DNA of 64,000 nucleotides, from the NCBI RefSeq assembly GCF_023072595.1, contig NZ_JALLGK010000005.1:62001-126000 (forward strand), in the 5' to 3' direction. The notes below the pieces were generated by a model. It was given only the letters and a program-made list of their open reading frames with translations. It did no database searches and was not told the DNA's origin. Shown piece after piece: positions 1-9,087 of this stretch; position 1 is the first letter of the stretch, and each line of letters starts with the position of its first letter. Source of the DNA: Streptomyces sp. XM4193 (GTDB lineage: Bacteria; Actinomycetota; Actinomycetes; Streptomycetales; Streptomycetaceae). The translations under genes and the position numbers were made by a program.

Positions 1-2057
1 GTCGCCCCGCAGGCCGCGGCGAGCCGGCGGCCCTCCTCGCGGAAGCGGTGTGCTGCCGCGTAGTGGCCGGTGCAGGTGGCGGCGTCGGCCAGATTGGCGC
101 AGGTGCGGGCGAGTTGCAGACGGTCCTGCTCGCCGGCGCGCGAGCCGAGCAGCTCCTCCGCCGCTCGCCACACCTGCGGATCGCCGGAGGCCACCAGCAG
201 CGACAGGTGGTTGCCGCGCACGGCGGTGCGCAGTGCGCTGTCGGGCTGCCCGGCCGCCAGCTCCTCGGCCCGTTCGATCCACCGCTCGTAGACCCGGCGG
301 GGGTGGTCGCCCCACATCGGCATCGCCAGTGCCGCCATCGCACGGGCGGCGAGTGCCGGCCGTTCGCGCAGCTCCTCGACCGCGAGTTCGGTGTCCACCC
401 GCCCCTCCTCGTACCGGCCGGCCTGGTTGTTCAGCAGCAGTCCCAGGTTGAGCCGGATCTCGCCGCGCACCCCGTCCGGGAGCTGGGAGTCACCGACGAC
501 GCGGCGCAGCAGCGCGGTGACCCGGCGATGGGTCAGCCCGACCACCGCGTCACGGCTGAGCTCGACCGCGAGCCGTGCGTACTCCTCCCGGCCCAGCCGC
601 TCGTCGCTGAGCAGCTGCTCCAGCAGCTCCACCGCGAGCGCCAGATCCCCCATGGACCGGGCCGCCGACGCAGCCTCCTCGGTGTACCGCCGCCACTGCG
701 CGGGCGCCCCCGACTGCCGTGCGTGGTGGGCCAGTTGGACGTACGGTCTGGGATCCTCGCGGCGCAGTGCGCGGATCGCGCTGCGGTGCAGGGCGCGGCG
801 GTCGGGTCCGGGCAGCCGCCGGTAGACGGCCTGTTGGGCGAGCGCGTGCCGAAAGCCGTAGGTGTCCTCGCCGCACTCGTGGAGCACACCGGCACGCAGC
901 GCCTCGCGCAGCGCACGCGCACAACTCCCGGCGCCCCGGCCGGAGTTCGGGCCGGCCGAGTCCTCGGCGCCGCCCGTACCGCCCGTGCCGCCGGTGCCGT
1001 TATCCAGCACGGCGGCGATCAACTCCTCGCGCGCGGGCAGTTGGAGCACGGCGACGGCGTGCACCACTCGGGTCGCGGCGGCCGAGAGCCCCGCCATCCG
1101 CTCGGCGATCGCCTCCTGGAGGAGAGTGGGCACGGCGAGCGAGTCCAGCGCCGTGCGGTCCAGCCTGCGGCCGTCCCGGCCGTCCGCGGGCAGCGTCCGC
1201 ACCACCTCCTCGATCACGAACGGGATCCCGGCCGTACGGCGGTGCAGTTCGGCGGCGAACTCCGTTGAGGCGTACGGGCTCTTGGTGATCGAGGCGACGA
1301 GACTGCGCACGGCGTGCGCGTCCAGCGGACGGAGCGGAATCAGCACACTGGTGGTGCCCGGCGGGTGGCGGTAGGCGCGGCCCAGCGGCAGTCCGCTGCC
1401 GGGAAGGTCCTCCCGGCGGTAGCTGAGCACCACCGAGAGCCGCGCGGGCGGATCGTCGACGAGGAAGCGCAGCAGATCCCTGGTGCCGTCGTCGGCCCAG
1501 TGCAGGTCCTCGACGACCATCACCGTCTCGCCGAGCGCGTCCAGCAGCGCCCGCACCGCCCGGAAGAGCCGGTGCCTTCCCGCGCCGGCGTCCGGCAACG
1601 GCTCGGGGGCGGGCGGCAGTTGGTGGGCCAGCTCGGGCAGATACGGACGCAGCGCCCCGCACACCGGACTCAGTCCGCCGGGCAGCGCGTCGGCGAGATG
1701 CCGCAGCAGATCGAAGACCGGCCCGTAGGGGAAGGGCTCGCGCAGCGGATGGCAGTGACCGACGACGGTCTGTCGTCCCCGTACGAGTGGATGGGCCAGC
1801 GCCTCGCGGATCAGTCGGCTCTTGCCGATACCGGCCTCGCCCTCGACCAGCGCGACCGACGGCGGATGCGTCACGGCGTCCAGCAGCGCGTGCAGTTCAC
1901 CGGCCCGGCCGGCCAGCACGGGCGCCTCGGACGGCCGCGGGCCGGGCGCGGACGCGTCGGCCCGCCAGGGGCGCGGCCGTGCGTGCGAGCGGGTGTCCGG
2001 CTCGGCGGGTGGCTGTGGGTCCGACTGGGGCTGGTGCCCGGGGAGCAGTGAGGACAT
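1..2057 (-). CDS. AAA-ATPase/LuxR-type (LAL) transcriptional regulator, C-terminus beyond window
   Basis: The reading frame is open from an ATG at 2057 to the left edge, so about 685 codons are visible and the C-terminus is missing. After a Pro-rich leader of about 45 residues comes an AAA domain with Walker A (GEAGIGKSRL) and Walker B (VVEDLHWADD), as in the signal-transduction ATPases of large LuxR (LAL/MalT-like) regulators. The rest is Leu/Ala/Arg-rich helical sequence like TPR repeats; the last visible residues (HYAAAHRFREEGRRLAAACG) are typical of such repeats. The LuxR helix-turn-helix that would confirm the class lies off the window, so the class is inferred from the ATPase and helical architecture. 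No neighbour suggests a specific target. Confidence 0.8.
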   Translation of the reverse strand, partial: MSSLLPGHQPQSDPQPPAEPDTRSHARPRPWRADASAPGPRPSEAPVLAGRAGELHALLDAVTHPPSVALVEGEAGIGKSRLIREALAHPLVRGRQTVVGHCHPLREPFPYGPVFDLLRHLADALPGGLSPVCGALRPYLPELAHQLPPAPEPLPDAGAGRHRLFRAVRALLDALGETVMVVEDLHWADDGTRDLLRFLVDDPPARLSVVLSYRREDLPGSGLPLGRAYRHPPGTTSVLIPLRPLDAHAVRSLVASITKSPYASTEFAAELHRRTAGIPFVIEEVVRTLPADGRDGRRLDRTALDSLAVPTLLQEAIAERMAGLSAAATRVVHAVAVLQLPAREELIAAVLDNGTGGTGGTGGAEDSAGPNSGRGAGSCARALREALRAGVLHECGEDTYGFRHALAQQAVYRRLPGPDRRALHRSAIRALRREDPRPYVQLAHHARQSGAPAQWRRYTEEAASAARSMGDLALAVELLEQLLSDERLGREEYARLAVELSRDAVVGLTHRRVTALLRRVVGDSQLPDGVRGEIRLNLGLLLNNQAGRYEEGRVDTELAVEELRERPALAARAMAALAMPMWGDHPRRVYERWIERAEELAAGQPDSALRTAVRGNHLSLLVASGDPQVWRAAEELLGSRAGEQDRLQLARTCANLADAATCTGHYAAAHRFREEGRRLAAACGA

Positions 2058-2228
2058 GGGGGCAGCGGCCAGGTGGGGGCCGTGACATGTGCCCTGCGAC
2101 ATGGGGACAGGGCTGTGCACCACCGTGCCGGAGTGAAGTCTTGCCCAGCGGCTCTTCGTTGGACAAGACCCGTATCACCGCCCGGACACCCGTGACGACT
2201 CTGCGTGCGCCTGCGGGGAGTCGCGAAC

Positions 2229-2271
2229 GCGCGGTGGGCGGGACGAACCGTGTCCGTCCCGCCCACCGCGC
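2229..2271 (-). terminator. Hairpin terminator of malic enzyme gene
   Basis: A perfect 17-bp stem (2229-2245 with 2255-2271) encloses a 9-nt loop and sits 7 bp past the malic enzyme stop codon on the minus strand. There is no long T tract, which is common for Streptomyces terminators. Confidence 0.8.
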
Positions 2272-2277
2272 ACCCGG

Positions 2278-3474
2278 TCAGCGGGCCGCGACGCCCTCGG
2301 CGCGCGCGGCGGCGGCGACCGCGGCCGTCACGGCGGGGGCCACCCGCTCGTCGAACGGCGAGGGGATCACCTTCTCCGCGCTCAGCTCGTCGGCCACCAC
2401 GGCGGCCAGGGCCTCGGCGGCGGCGAGCTTCATGCCCTCGGTGATGCGCGAGGCACGCACCTGGAGCGCCCCGGCGAAGATGCCCGGGAAGGCGAGGACG
2501 TTGTTGATCTGGTTCGGGTAGTCGCTGCGCCCGGTGGCGACGACCGCCGCGTACTTGCGCGCCACATCCGGGTGGATCTCCGGATTGGGGTTGGCCATGG
2601 CGAAGACGAAGGCACCGGGCGCGAGCCGGGCCACCGCCTCCTCGGGCACCGTGCCGCCGCTGACGCCGATGAAGACGTCGGCACCGGCGAGCGCGGACTC
2701 CAACGACCCGGAGAGCCCGGCCTTGTTGGTGAAACCGGCCACCTCGCGCTTGACGTCGGTGAGATCGGTGCGGTCCGCGGAGACCACGCCCTTGCGGTCG
2801 CAGACCGCGACATCGCCGATGCCCGCCTCGGTGAGGATCTTGGCGATCGCCACCCCGGCCGCTCCCGAACCGGAGATGACCGCACGCAGCTCACCGAGCG
2901 AACGACCGCTCAGCCGGGCGGCGTTGCGCAGCGCGGCGAGGGTGACGACGGCGGTGCCGTGCTGGTCGTCGTGGAAGATCGGGATGTCCAGCTTCTCCTG
3001 GAGCCGCCGCTCGATCTCGAAGCATCGCGGTGCGGAGATGTCCTCGAGGTTCACCCCGCCGAAGGAAGGCGCGAGACGCACGACGGTGTCGACGATCTCG
3101 TCCGTGTCCTTGGTGTCCAGCGCGATCGGCACGGCGTCGACCCCGCCGAACTGCTTGAAGAGGATCGCCTTGCCCTCCATCACCGGCAGGGACGCCTCCG
3201 GGCCGATGTCGCCCAGGCCCAGCACCGCGCTGCCGTCGGTCACGACCGCGACCACCTGCGACTTCCAGGTGTAGTCGTAGACCAGCTCCGGCTCCTCCGC
3301 GATGGCGCTGCACACCTTGGCGACACCGGGCGTGTAGGCCAGGGACAGGTCGTCGGCGTCCTTGACCGGGACCGTCGCACGCACTGCCATCTTGCCGCCG
3401 CGGTGAAGCGCGAACGCCGGGTCGATGGCGTCCTCGTCCAGTTCACCCTGCGGATTCACAATCTCCGCTGCCAC
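2278..3474 (-). CDS. Malic enzyme (oxaloacetate-decarboxylating malate dehydrogenase)
   Basis: A 398-residue cytosolic enzyme that oxidatively decarboxylates malate to pyruvate, linking the TCA cycle to pyruvate and reducing power. The N-terminal malic domain contains the conserved [12 protein letters not shown] and [15 protein letters not shown] segments and the metal-site segment [10 protein letters not shown]. The C-terminal NAD(P) domain has the Rossmann-like [11 protein letters not shown] and ends normally. The length fits the short bacterial form lacking the phosphotransacetylase domain. The start is GTG at 3474, preceded by AAAGGGG about 6 bases away. The short Streptomyces paralogue is, from memory, NADP-preferring; cofactor choice cannot be read from the sequence here. 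It is followed by a strong terminator and appears monocistronic. Confidence 0.95.
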   Translation of the reverse strand: MAAEIVNPQGELDEDAIDPAFALHRGGKMAVRATVPVKDADDLSLAYTPGVAKVCSAIAEEPELVYDYTWKSQVVAVVTDGSAVLGLGDIGPEASLPVMEGKAILFKQFGGVDAVPIALDTKDTDEIVDTVVRLAPSFGGVNLEDISAPRCFEIERRLQEKLDIPIFHDDQHGTAVVTLAALRNAARLSGRSLGELRAVISGSGAAGVAIAKILTEAGIGDVAVCDRKGVVSADRTDLTDVKREVAGFTNKAGLSGSLESALAGADVFIGVSGGTVPEEAVARLAPGAFVFAMANPNPEIHPDVARKYAAVVATGRSDYPNQINNVLAFPGIFAGALQVRASRITEGMKLAAAEALAAVVADELSAEKVIPSPFDERVAPAVTAAVAAAARAEGVAAR

Positions 3475-4037
3475 TTTTGACCCCTTTATCCGTGTATCTA
3501 CCGAGGGTTACCGCTGCCAGGTTGAGGAGCGGGCGGGCACTGCGTTCGTGTCCTGTTCGGCGGTTGGGCCGCCGTCCAGGGGGAGGACGAACGCCGGGCG
3601 CGCCGCACACGCGCCCTGTGTCCCCGGGTGAGGGGTGTAGCTGCCCTTTTTACCGGATGCCCGGGGTTCAGCACGAGTGAGTTGTGACTCTCGTCGATCA
3701 CCGGCCGGGCCGACCGGTGCGGCTCTCCGTCGCTCGTACCGTAAACGGGCTGATGGGAGCGGCTCCGGAGCCGAAGCGGGCGTGGCAGGAAGCTGCCCGG
3801 GCCGATCGGGCGCTCGTGACGAAGGTCTCAGGGCTTTGTGGGACATCCACAAATGATCGATCGGCGGCGGAAGTTAATCGCGGGAAGACCGCCGTTATCC
3901 GATTTTGATATCGCTGAACCCCAAGGAGAGTGTGTCCGGATGGCAAGATTCGGGCACTACACAGGGTCGCGGTACTCGAAAGTGTGTACCGGCAGTCCCA
4001 CCCCTCTTATGCCCCACCCCCAAGCAGGAGGCCCCGC
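3475..4037. promoter_or_regulatory. Divergent promoter region, malic enzyme / amino-acid ABC importer
   Basis: No convincing gene lies in these 563 bp. The region must hold promoters for the malic enzyme (leftward) and the ABC importer (rightward). It includes stretches less GC-rich than the coding DNA (around 3865-3910) and a perfect 7-bp inverted repeat TTTGTGG-N5-CCACAAA at 3835-3853, a candidate operator about 185 bp upstream of the importer start. An in-frame extension of the importer lipoprotein to 3930 was rejected because the AGGAGG site and signal peptide fix the start at 4038. Confidence 0.55.
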
Positions 4038-4976
4038 ATGACCGCACGCTCGATCCACCGCATGCCCCGGCGCCGCAGGATCGCCGCCGCCGGAGCCGTC
4101 GCGGTGGCGGCCTCCCTGCTGCTCAGCGCCTGTGGCGACCAGACCAACGACGCCGGCGACGGCGACACCAAGACCAAGGGGTCGGACGCCAAGTTCTTCG
4201 ACCAGCTGCCGAAGAAGATCCAGAACGACGGCGTCATCAAGGTCGGCTCCGACATCGCCTACGCCCCCATCGAGTTCATGGACGAGGGCAACAAGATCGC
4301 CGGTATCGACCCGGACATCGCGAAGGCACTCGGCAAGGAGCTGGGCGTCGAGCTGAAGTTCAACAACGGAAGTTTCGCGCAGCTCGTCGTCGGCCTGAAC
4401 TCCGGCCGCTACGACCTGGTGATGTCCGCGATGACCGACACCAAGGAGCGCCAGGAGGGCGTCAGTAAGGACGCCAAGGGCGGCGCGGACTTCGTCAACT
4501 ACTTCCAGGCCGGCTCGGCAATCCTTGTTCAGAAGGGCAACCCGAAGAAGGTCGAGTCGCTGGAGGACCTCTGCGGTCTCTCCGTCGCCGCCCAGCGCGG
4601 CACGGCGAACGAGAGCCTGATGGAGGAGCAGGGCAAGAAGTGCGACGACAAGATCAAGCCGTTCGTCGCCGACAAGGACACCGACACCATCACCCAGCTC
4701 CAGACCAAGCGCTCCGACGCGGTGATCACCGACTACCCGGTCGCGGTCTACAACGAGCAGACCGCCGGCGGTGGCAAGCTCTTCGAGGTCACCGGCGACC
4801 AGATCGACGCCGCCCCCTACGGCATCGCCGTGAACAAGGAGAACCAGCAGCTGCGCGACGCCGTCCAGAAGGCGCTGCAGGAGATCATCGACAACGGTGA
4901 GTACGAGAAGGTCCTCAAGAAGTGGAACGCGCAGGACGGCGCCGTCGAGAAGGCGACCGTCAACGCAGGCAAGTAG
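4038..4976 (+). CDS. Polar amino-acid (glutamate/glutamine-type) ABC transporter substrate-binding lipoprotein
   Basis: A 312-residue periplasmic-binding-protein-like lipoprotein of SBP family 3. An Arg-rich n-region, a hydrophobic segment and the lipobox LLLSAC (Cys at about residue 33) indicate export and lipid anchoring. The mature protein begins IKVGSDIAYAPIEFMDEGNKIAGID, typical of family 3, and later shows the ligand-site-type segments SAMTDTKERQEG and AAQRGTANES. The ATG at 4038 was chosen over upstream codons because AGGAGG lies 6 bases before it and the signal peptide starts there. It heads a three-gene importer with the permease and ATPase immediately downstream. The exact amino acid cannot be deduced. 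Confidence 0.93.
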   Translation: MTARSIHRMPRRRRIAAAGAVAVAASLLLSACGDQTNDAGDGDTKTKGSDAKFFDQLPKKIQNDGVIKVGSDIAYAPIEFMDEGNKIAGIDPDIAKALGKELGVELKFNNGSFAQLVVGLNSGRYDLVMSAMTDTKERQEGVSKDAKGGADFVNYFQAGSAILVQKGNPKKVESLEDLCGLSVAAQRGTANESLMEEQGKKCDDKIKPFVADKDTDTITQLQTKRSDAVITDYPVAVYNEQTAGGGKLFEVTGDQIDAAPYGIAVNKENQQLRDAVQKALQEIIDNGEYEKVLKKWNAQDGAVEKATVNAGK

Positions 4977-5012
4977 TCCCCGGAGAAGGCCCCACAGTTA
5001 AGGCAACCCCTC

Positions 5013-6026
5013 GTGACCGAACCGACTGAACCGTCCGCACCCAAGGACACCGGAAAGGGCCTCACCAAGGGCCCGGACATGGGCAAGGGCCCGGGCACCC
5101 CGACCGGCCCCGCCTCCCGGGACAGGGTCCCGCCGGCGGCGATCAGGGCCATCCCCGTGCGCCACTACGGGCGCTGGGCCAGCGCCGCGGTGGTGCTCGG
5201 GCTGCTGGCCGCGCTGCTGTACGCGTTCGCCGGCGCCAAGATCAACTGGGGCGTCGTCGGCGACTACCTGTCCGACGGCACCGTCGTACGGGGCGCCTGG
5301 GAGACGCTGAAGCTCACCGTGCTGGCGATGGTCATCGGCGTCGTCCTCGGCATGCTGCTCGCCGTCATGCGGCTCTCGAAGAACCCGGTGCTCAGCGCCG
5401 TCGCCTGGGGCTACATCTGGTTCTTCCGCGGCACTCCGGTGCTGGTCCAGCTCTTCCTCTGGTTCAACCTGGCGCTCGTCTTCACCTATCTCGACCTCGG
5501 TCCGATCTACAAGGACGAGATGAACGACGTCATCACGCCGTTCGTCGCCGCTCTACTGGGCCTCGCGCTCAACGAGGCCGCGTACATGGCGGAGATCAGC
5601 CGGGCCGGCATCCAGTCGGTCGACCAGGGCCAGACCGAGGCCGCGCACGCGCTCGGCATGAGCTCGGCGAAGACCACGCGCCGCATCGTGCTCCCGCAGG
5701 CGATGCGCGTGATCATCCCGCCAACGGGCAACGAGTTCATCAACATGCTCAAGACCTCGTCGCTCGCGTACGCGATCGGGTTCAACGAGCTCTTCAAGGC
5801 CAGCGTGGACATCGGTGCCCGCAACCTGGCGAGCGTCGAGATGCTGATGGTGGTGACGATCTGGTACCTCGTGCTGACCACCGTGTTCAGCATCGGCCAG
5901 TTCTATCTGGAGCGGCACTTCGCGCGCGGCTCCGACCGTGAGCTGCCGCCGACGCCGATCCAGCGGATCAAGGCGCAGCTGACCTCGTTCCGTACTCCGA
6001 GCAAGGTGGGAGGCACCACCGTATGA
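5013..6026 (+). CDS. Amino-acid ABC transporter permease (HisM/GlnP family)
   Basis: A 337-residue membrane protein that forms the translocation channel of the importer. A Gly/Lys/Pro-rich cytoplasmic leader of about 45 residues precedes five to six hydrophobic segments, starting with [16 protein letters not shown]. The ABC permease EAA signature is visible as [22 protein letters not shown], which contacts the ATPase. The start is GTG at 5013, 36 bp after the binding-protein stop. The 3' end overlaps the ATPase start by 4 bp (ATGA), implying translational coupling. The N-terminal extension is longer than in the enteric homologues. As the only permease gene here it probably acts as a homodimer. 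Confidence 0.92.
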   Translation: MTEPTEPSAPKDTGKGLTKGPDMGKGPGTPTGPASRDRVPPAAIRAIPVRHYGRWASAAVVLGLLAALLYAFAGAKINWGVVGDYLSDGTVVRGAWETLKLTVLAMVIGVVLGMLLAVMRLSKNPVLSAVAWGYIWFFRGTPVLVQLFLWFNLALVFTYLDLGPIYKDEMNDVITPFVAALLGLALNEAAYMAEISRAGIQSVDQGQTEAAHALGMSSAKTTRRIVLPQAMRVIIPPTGNEFINMLKTSSLAYAIGFNELFKASVDIGARNLASVEMLMVVTIWYLVLTTVFSIGQFYLERHFARGSDRELPPTPIQRIKAQLTSFRTPSKVGGTTV

Positions 6027-6823
6027 CCGCCCGTCCTGCCGAGCAGTCCGGCAAGCAGTCCGTGCAGCCGATGGTGAAAGCCGAGGCCGTGCACAAGTCC
6101 TTCGGCCCCGTCGAGGTGCTCAAGGGCATCGATCTGGAGGTGGCGCCGCAGGAGGTCTTCTGCCTCGTCGGCCCGTCCGGCTCCGGCAAGTCGACCTTTC
6201 TGCGGTGCATCAACCACCTGGAGAAGATCAACGCCGGCCGGCTCTCGGTCGACGGCCGCCTCGTCGGCTACCGCGAGAAGGGCGACAAGCTCTACGAGCT
6301 GAAGGACAGCGAGGTCGCGGCGCAGCGCAAGGACATCGGCATGGTGTTCCAGCGCTTCAACCTCTTCCCGCACATGACGGCCCTCGGGAACGTCATGGAG
6401 GCCCCGGTCCAGGTCAAGGGTGAGTCCAAGGCCGCGGCGCGCGAGCGCGCCGAGAAGCTGCTCGAGCGCGTCGGGCTCAGCGACCGCAAGCACAACTACC
6501 CCGCCCAGCTCTCCGGCGGACAGCAGCAGCGCGTCGCCATCGCCAGGGCACTGGCGATGGAGCCGAAGCTGATGCTCTTCGACGAGCCCACCTCGGCGCT
6601 CGACCCGGAGCTCGTCGGCGAGGTGCTCGACGTGATGCGCGACCTGGCGGAGTCCGGAATGACGATGATCGTCGTCACCCACGAGATGGGCTTCGCCCGC
6701 GAGGTCGGTGACGCGCTCGTCTTCATGGACGACGGCGTCGTGGTCGAAGCCGGCCACCCGCGCGACGTCCTGAACAACCCGCAGCACGAACGCACCCAGG
6801 GCTTCCTCTCCAAGGTGCTCTGA
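6023..6823 (+). CDS. Amino-acid ABC transporter ATPase (GlnQ/HisP family)
   Basis: A 266-residue ATP-binding subunit that energises the importer on the cytoplasmic face. Walker A is GPSGSGKST, the signature motif is LSGGQQQR, Walker B is [12 protein letters not shown] and the H-loop is VVTHEMG; all key residues are present. The Q-loop appears in [12 protein letters not shown], typical of polar amino-acid importers. It overlaps the permease by 4 bp and ends the operon. A strong hairpin lies about 180 bp further on. Confidence 0.95.
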   Translation: MTARPAEQSGKQSVQPMVKAEAVHKSFGPVEVLKGIDLEVAPQEVFCLVGPSGSGKSTFLRCINHLEKINAGRLSVDGRLVGYREKGDKLYELKDSEVAAQRKDIGMVFQRFNLFPHMTALGNVMEAPVQVKGESKAAARERAEKLLERVGLSDRKHNYPAQLSGGQQQRVAIARALAMEPKLMLFDEPTSALDPELVGEVLDVMRDLAESGMTMIVVTHEMGFAREVGDALVFMDDGVVVEAGHPRDVLNNPQHERTQGFLSKVL

Positions 6824-7298
6824 ACAGCGGCGCACCGGCGGCGCGGCCCGTGGGCGGTGTCGGCGGGCCCGCGGACCTCGCGGCCCCTCACGGGGCGGCG
6901 CCGGTCGACGGGACTCGCGGGACTCGCTCGACGAGGACGCGGGTCCCTCGGCGGGCCGTCGGACTTCACGAAGCGGCCGGCGGCGACGCGGCCGGCGACG
7001 GCACTTCGGCGGGGTGGCGGCCTTCAACGGGCCGCCACCCCGCCGTCGCGCGTTGCCTGCGGCGCGACGGCGCGACGGCGGGGACTGCGGGACGGCGGGA
7101 CGGCGGGAACTGCGGGACGGCGCCCGGCAGACGAGCACGTGGGCGTCCGGGCGCGAGCGTGCCGGCCGCAGCGGCGGGCACGTGCCGTCCGCCCCTCGGT
7201 ACGCGTCGGCCGTCGGCCGGGGCCGTCGGGCGGCTGACGTCCTGGGCGCACCGGCGAGTGGTGTGACGCTTCGTACTACCCGTGGGTAGCTTGGGTTC
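6824..7298. other. Intergenic region with terminator and GC-rich short repeats
   Basis: No supported gene. The region contains a strong hairpin (7007-7045) and, after it, imperfect tandem copies of GGGACGGC and related octamers at about 7080-7120. The promoter of the oxidoreductase gene should lie in the last 60-100 bp, but no clear consensus is visible. Open frames here are low-complexity Arg/Ala/Gly translations without ribosome sites. Confidence 0.6.
7006..7046 (+). terminator. Strong hairpin downstream of the amino-acid ABC operon
   Basis: A perfect 16-bp stem (7007-7022 with 7030-7045) with a 7-nt loop. It lies about 185 bp after the ATPase stop, the only upstream rightward operon, so it probably terminates that transcript. 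Confidence 0.7.
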
Positions 7299-8261
7299 AT
7301 GTTCGCTGCCTATGCCACCGGAACCGATCGCGACGCACCTCTGAACGGGCTGGAGCTCGGTGAGCGCCCGGAACCCGACGTGCCGCCGGGCTGGACCGTC
7401 ATCGACGTGCGGGCCGCCTCGATCAACCACCACGACCTCTGGTCCCTGCGCGGCGTCGGCCTCGGCGACGAACAGTTGCCGATGATCCTGGGCTGCGACG
7501 CCGCAGGAGTGGACGCCGACGGCAACGAGGTCGTCGTCCACGGAGTCGTCGGGCAGACCGGCCACGGTGTGGACGCCCGCGAGACCCCCACGATCCTCAC
7601 CGAGAAGTACCAGGGCACCTTCGCCGAACGAGTCGCCGTACCGCAGTGGAACGTGCTGCCCAAGCCGTCCGGGATCTCGTTCGAGGAGGCGGCCTGTCTG
7701 CCCACCGCCTGGCTCACCGCGTACCGGATGCTCTTCGGCCGCGCGAGGGTGCGCCCCGGCCAGAGCGTGCTCGTCCAGGGGGCGGGCGGCGGAGTCGCCA
7801 CCGCGGCGATCGTGCTCGGATCGGCCGCGGGTGTACGGGTCTTCGCCACCAGCCGCGACGAGGCCAAACGGGCGCGGGCACGGGAGTTGGGCGCGGAGGA
7901 CGCCTTTGAGACCGGCACACGGCTGCCGCGCCGGGTCGACGTCGTGCTGGAGACGGTCGGCGCCGCCACCTGGTCGCACTCGGTGAAGTCGCTCAGGCCC
8001 GGCGGCACCCTCGTCGTCGCAGGCGCCACCACCGGGCCCGATCCGAAGAACGCCGAGCTGAACCGGATCTTCTTCCAGCAGTTGAACGTGCTCGGCTCGA
8101 CCATGGGCACCAGGGAGGAGCTGGCCGATCTGCTCGACTTCTGTGCCACCAGCGGGGTGCGGCCCGTCATCGACTCCGTGCTGCCGCTGGCGCGTGCGCG
8201 CGACGGTCTGGCGAAGATGGCCGCCGGCGAACTCCTCGGCAAACTGGTCCTGACGCCGTGA
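7299..8261 (+). CDS. Zinc-independent MDR oxidoreductase (quinone oxidoreductase-like)
   Basis: A 320-residue medium-chain dehydrogenase/reductase. The N-terminal GroES-like domain has the typical RAASINHHDLWSLRG and a core around MILGCDAAG. The NAD(P)H-binding domain carries VLVQGAGGGVATAAI, the AXXGXXG-type motif of quinone reductases, followed by the family segment DVVLETVGAATW. There is no four-Cys structural zinc loop, which argues against a classical alcohol dehydrogenase. Substrate is unknown; NADPH-dependent reduction of quinones or enones is the family guess. The start is ATG at 7299 without a strong ribosome site, so it may be leaderless or weakly translated. Its stop codon lies inside an octamer tandem repeat. 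Confidence 0.88.
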   Translation: MFAAYATGTDRDAPLNGLELGERPEPDVPPGWTVIDVRAASINHHDLWSLRGVGLGDEQLPMILGCDAAGVDADGNEVVVHGVVGQTGHGVDARETPTILTEKYQGTFAERVAVPQWNVLPKPSGISFEEAACLPTAWLTAYRMLFGRARVRPGQSVLVQGAGGGVATAAIVLGSAAGVRVFATSRDEAKRARARELGAEDAFETGTRLPRRVDVVLETVGAATWSHSVKSLRPGGTLVVAGATTGPDPKNAELNRIFFQQLNVLGSTMGTREELADLLDFCATSGVRPVIDSVLPLARARDGLAKMAAGELLGKLVLTP

Positions 8262-8298
8262 CGCCGTGACGCCGTGACGCCGTGACGCCGTGACGCCA
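8251..8298. repeat. Octamer tandem repeat (TGACGCCG)x6
   Basis: Six uninterrupted 8-bp copies; the last differs at its final base. The array begins within the last coding codons of the oxidoreductase and contains its stop at 8259-8261. Since each unit starts with TGA and 8 is not a multiple of 3, the array closes all three forward frames. Confidence 0.95.
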
Positions 8299-8409
8299 AG
8301 TGGCGAAGGGCTTCGTGGTGTTCGGGGCCGCGCGCAGTGCGCTCCGACGCGCTGAACGGAACGCGAGCGCGGCAACGAAACCGGTTGCACGGCTGCGGAG
8401 AATGGCCGC

Positions 8410-8943
8410 ATGACCTGGAAAGTGACAGCGGCCGACATCGACTCGCAGGCGGCACAGGGCGAACTCCGCGCCTACTACGCCGAGTTGGTCTCGCGCTACT
8501 TCGACCGTCCTGCCACCCCGGAGTCCGTGGACGCCGCGATGGCCGACGAACCCAGTGGCGATCTGACCCCGCCCAGCGGGCTCTTCCTGCTCGCCGAGCA
8601 CGGAGGGACGGTCGGTGGCTGTGTCGGCGTGCGCCTCATCGAACGCCCCGACCGGGACGCGTCCCGGCCAGGGCGGGGAACAGCGCTGCCGTACGAGCCG
8701 CAAGTCGCCGAACTGACCCGGCTGTTCGTACGTCCGGAGCGCCGGGGGAGTGGTGGCGGCGCGGCGCTGCTGGCCGCAGCTGAGGAGGCCGCCCGCGGCC
8801 TGGGTGTGCATCTGCTGCGGATGGACACCCGCAAGGACCTCGTGGAGGCGCGGGCGCTCTACGCGCGGCACGGCTACGCCGAGGTGCCCGCGTTCAACGA
8901 GGGCCCGTACGCCGACCACTGGTTCGCCAAGCACCTCGTCTGA
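8410..8943 (+). CDS. GNAT-family N-acetyltransferase
   Basis: A 177-residue acetyl-CoA-dependent acetyltransferase. The acetyl-CoA-binding motif A is visible as LTRLFVRPERRGSGGGAALL (RxxGxG/A type), followed by a helix and the segment LLRMDTRKDLVEARALYARHGY, the usual motif-B region where a Tyr often acts as general acid. Length is normal for a single-domain GNAT. GGAGAA sits about 8 bases before the ATG at 8410. It points rightward and converges with the PadR gene across a shared terminator. The acceptor (amino acid, drug or protein) cannot be inferred. Confidence 0.88.
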   Translation: MTWKVTAADIDSQAAQGELRAYYAELVSRYFDRPATPESVDAAMADEPSGDLTPPSGLFLLAEHGGTVGGCVGVRLIERPDRDASRPGRGTALPYEPQVAELTRLFVRPERRGSGGGAALLAAAEEAARGLGVHLLRMDTRKDLVEARALYARHGYAEVPAFNEGPYADHWFAKHLV

Positions 8944-9033
8944 TCCCGCGTCCAGGGCGGAACCGGCAGGCGGGACCGGTGCATCGGGACCGGTGCACCG
9001 CGGGGCCGACAACGGCGCCTCGGGCGGGAGCAG

Positions 9034-9072
9034 CGGAGGGGTGCCGCGCCGACTCGGTGCGGCACCCCTCCG
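9034..9072. terminator. Bidirectional terminator between GNAT and PadR genes
   Basis: A perfect 14-bp stem (9034-9047 with 9059-9072) with an 11-nt loop, placed between the two convergent stop codons at 8943 and 9088. It can serve both strands. Confidence 0.8.
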
Positions 9073-9087
9073 GTCTGCGGTAGGCGC

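Noticed and set aside
48..2051. Two long plus-strand frames over the first 2 kb
   Set aside because: They are antisense to the AAA/LuxR-type regulator, whose Walker motifs are on the minus strand.
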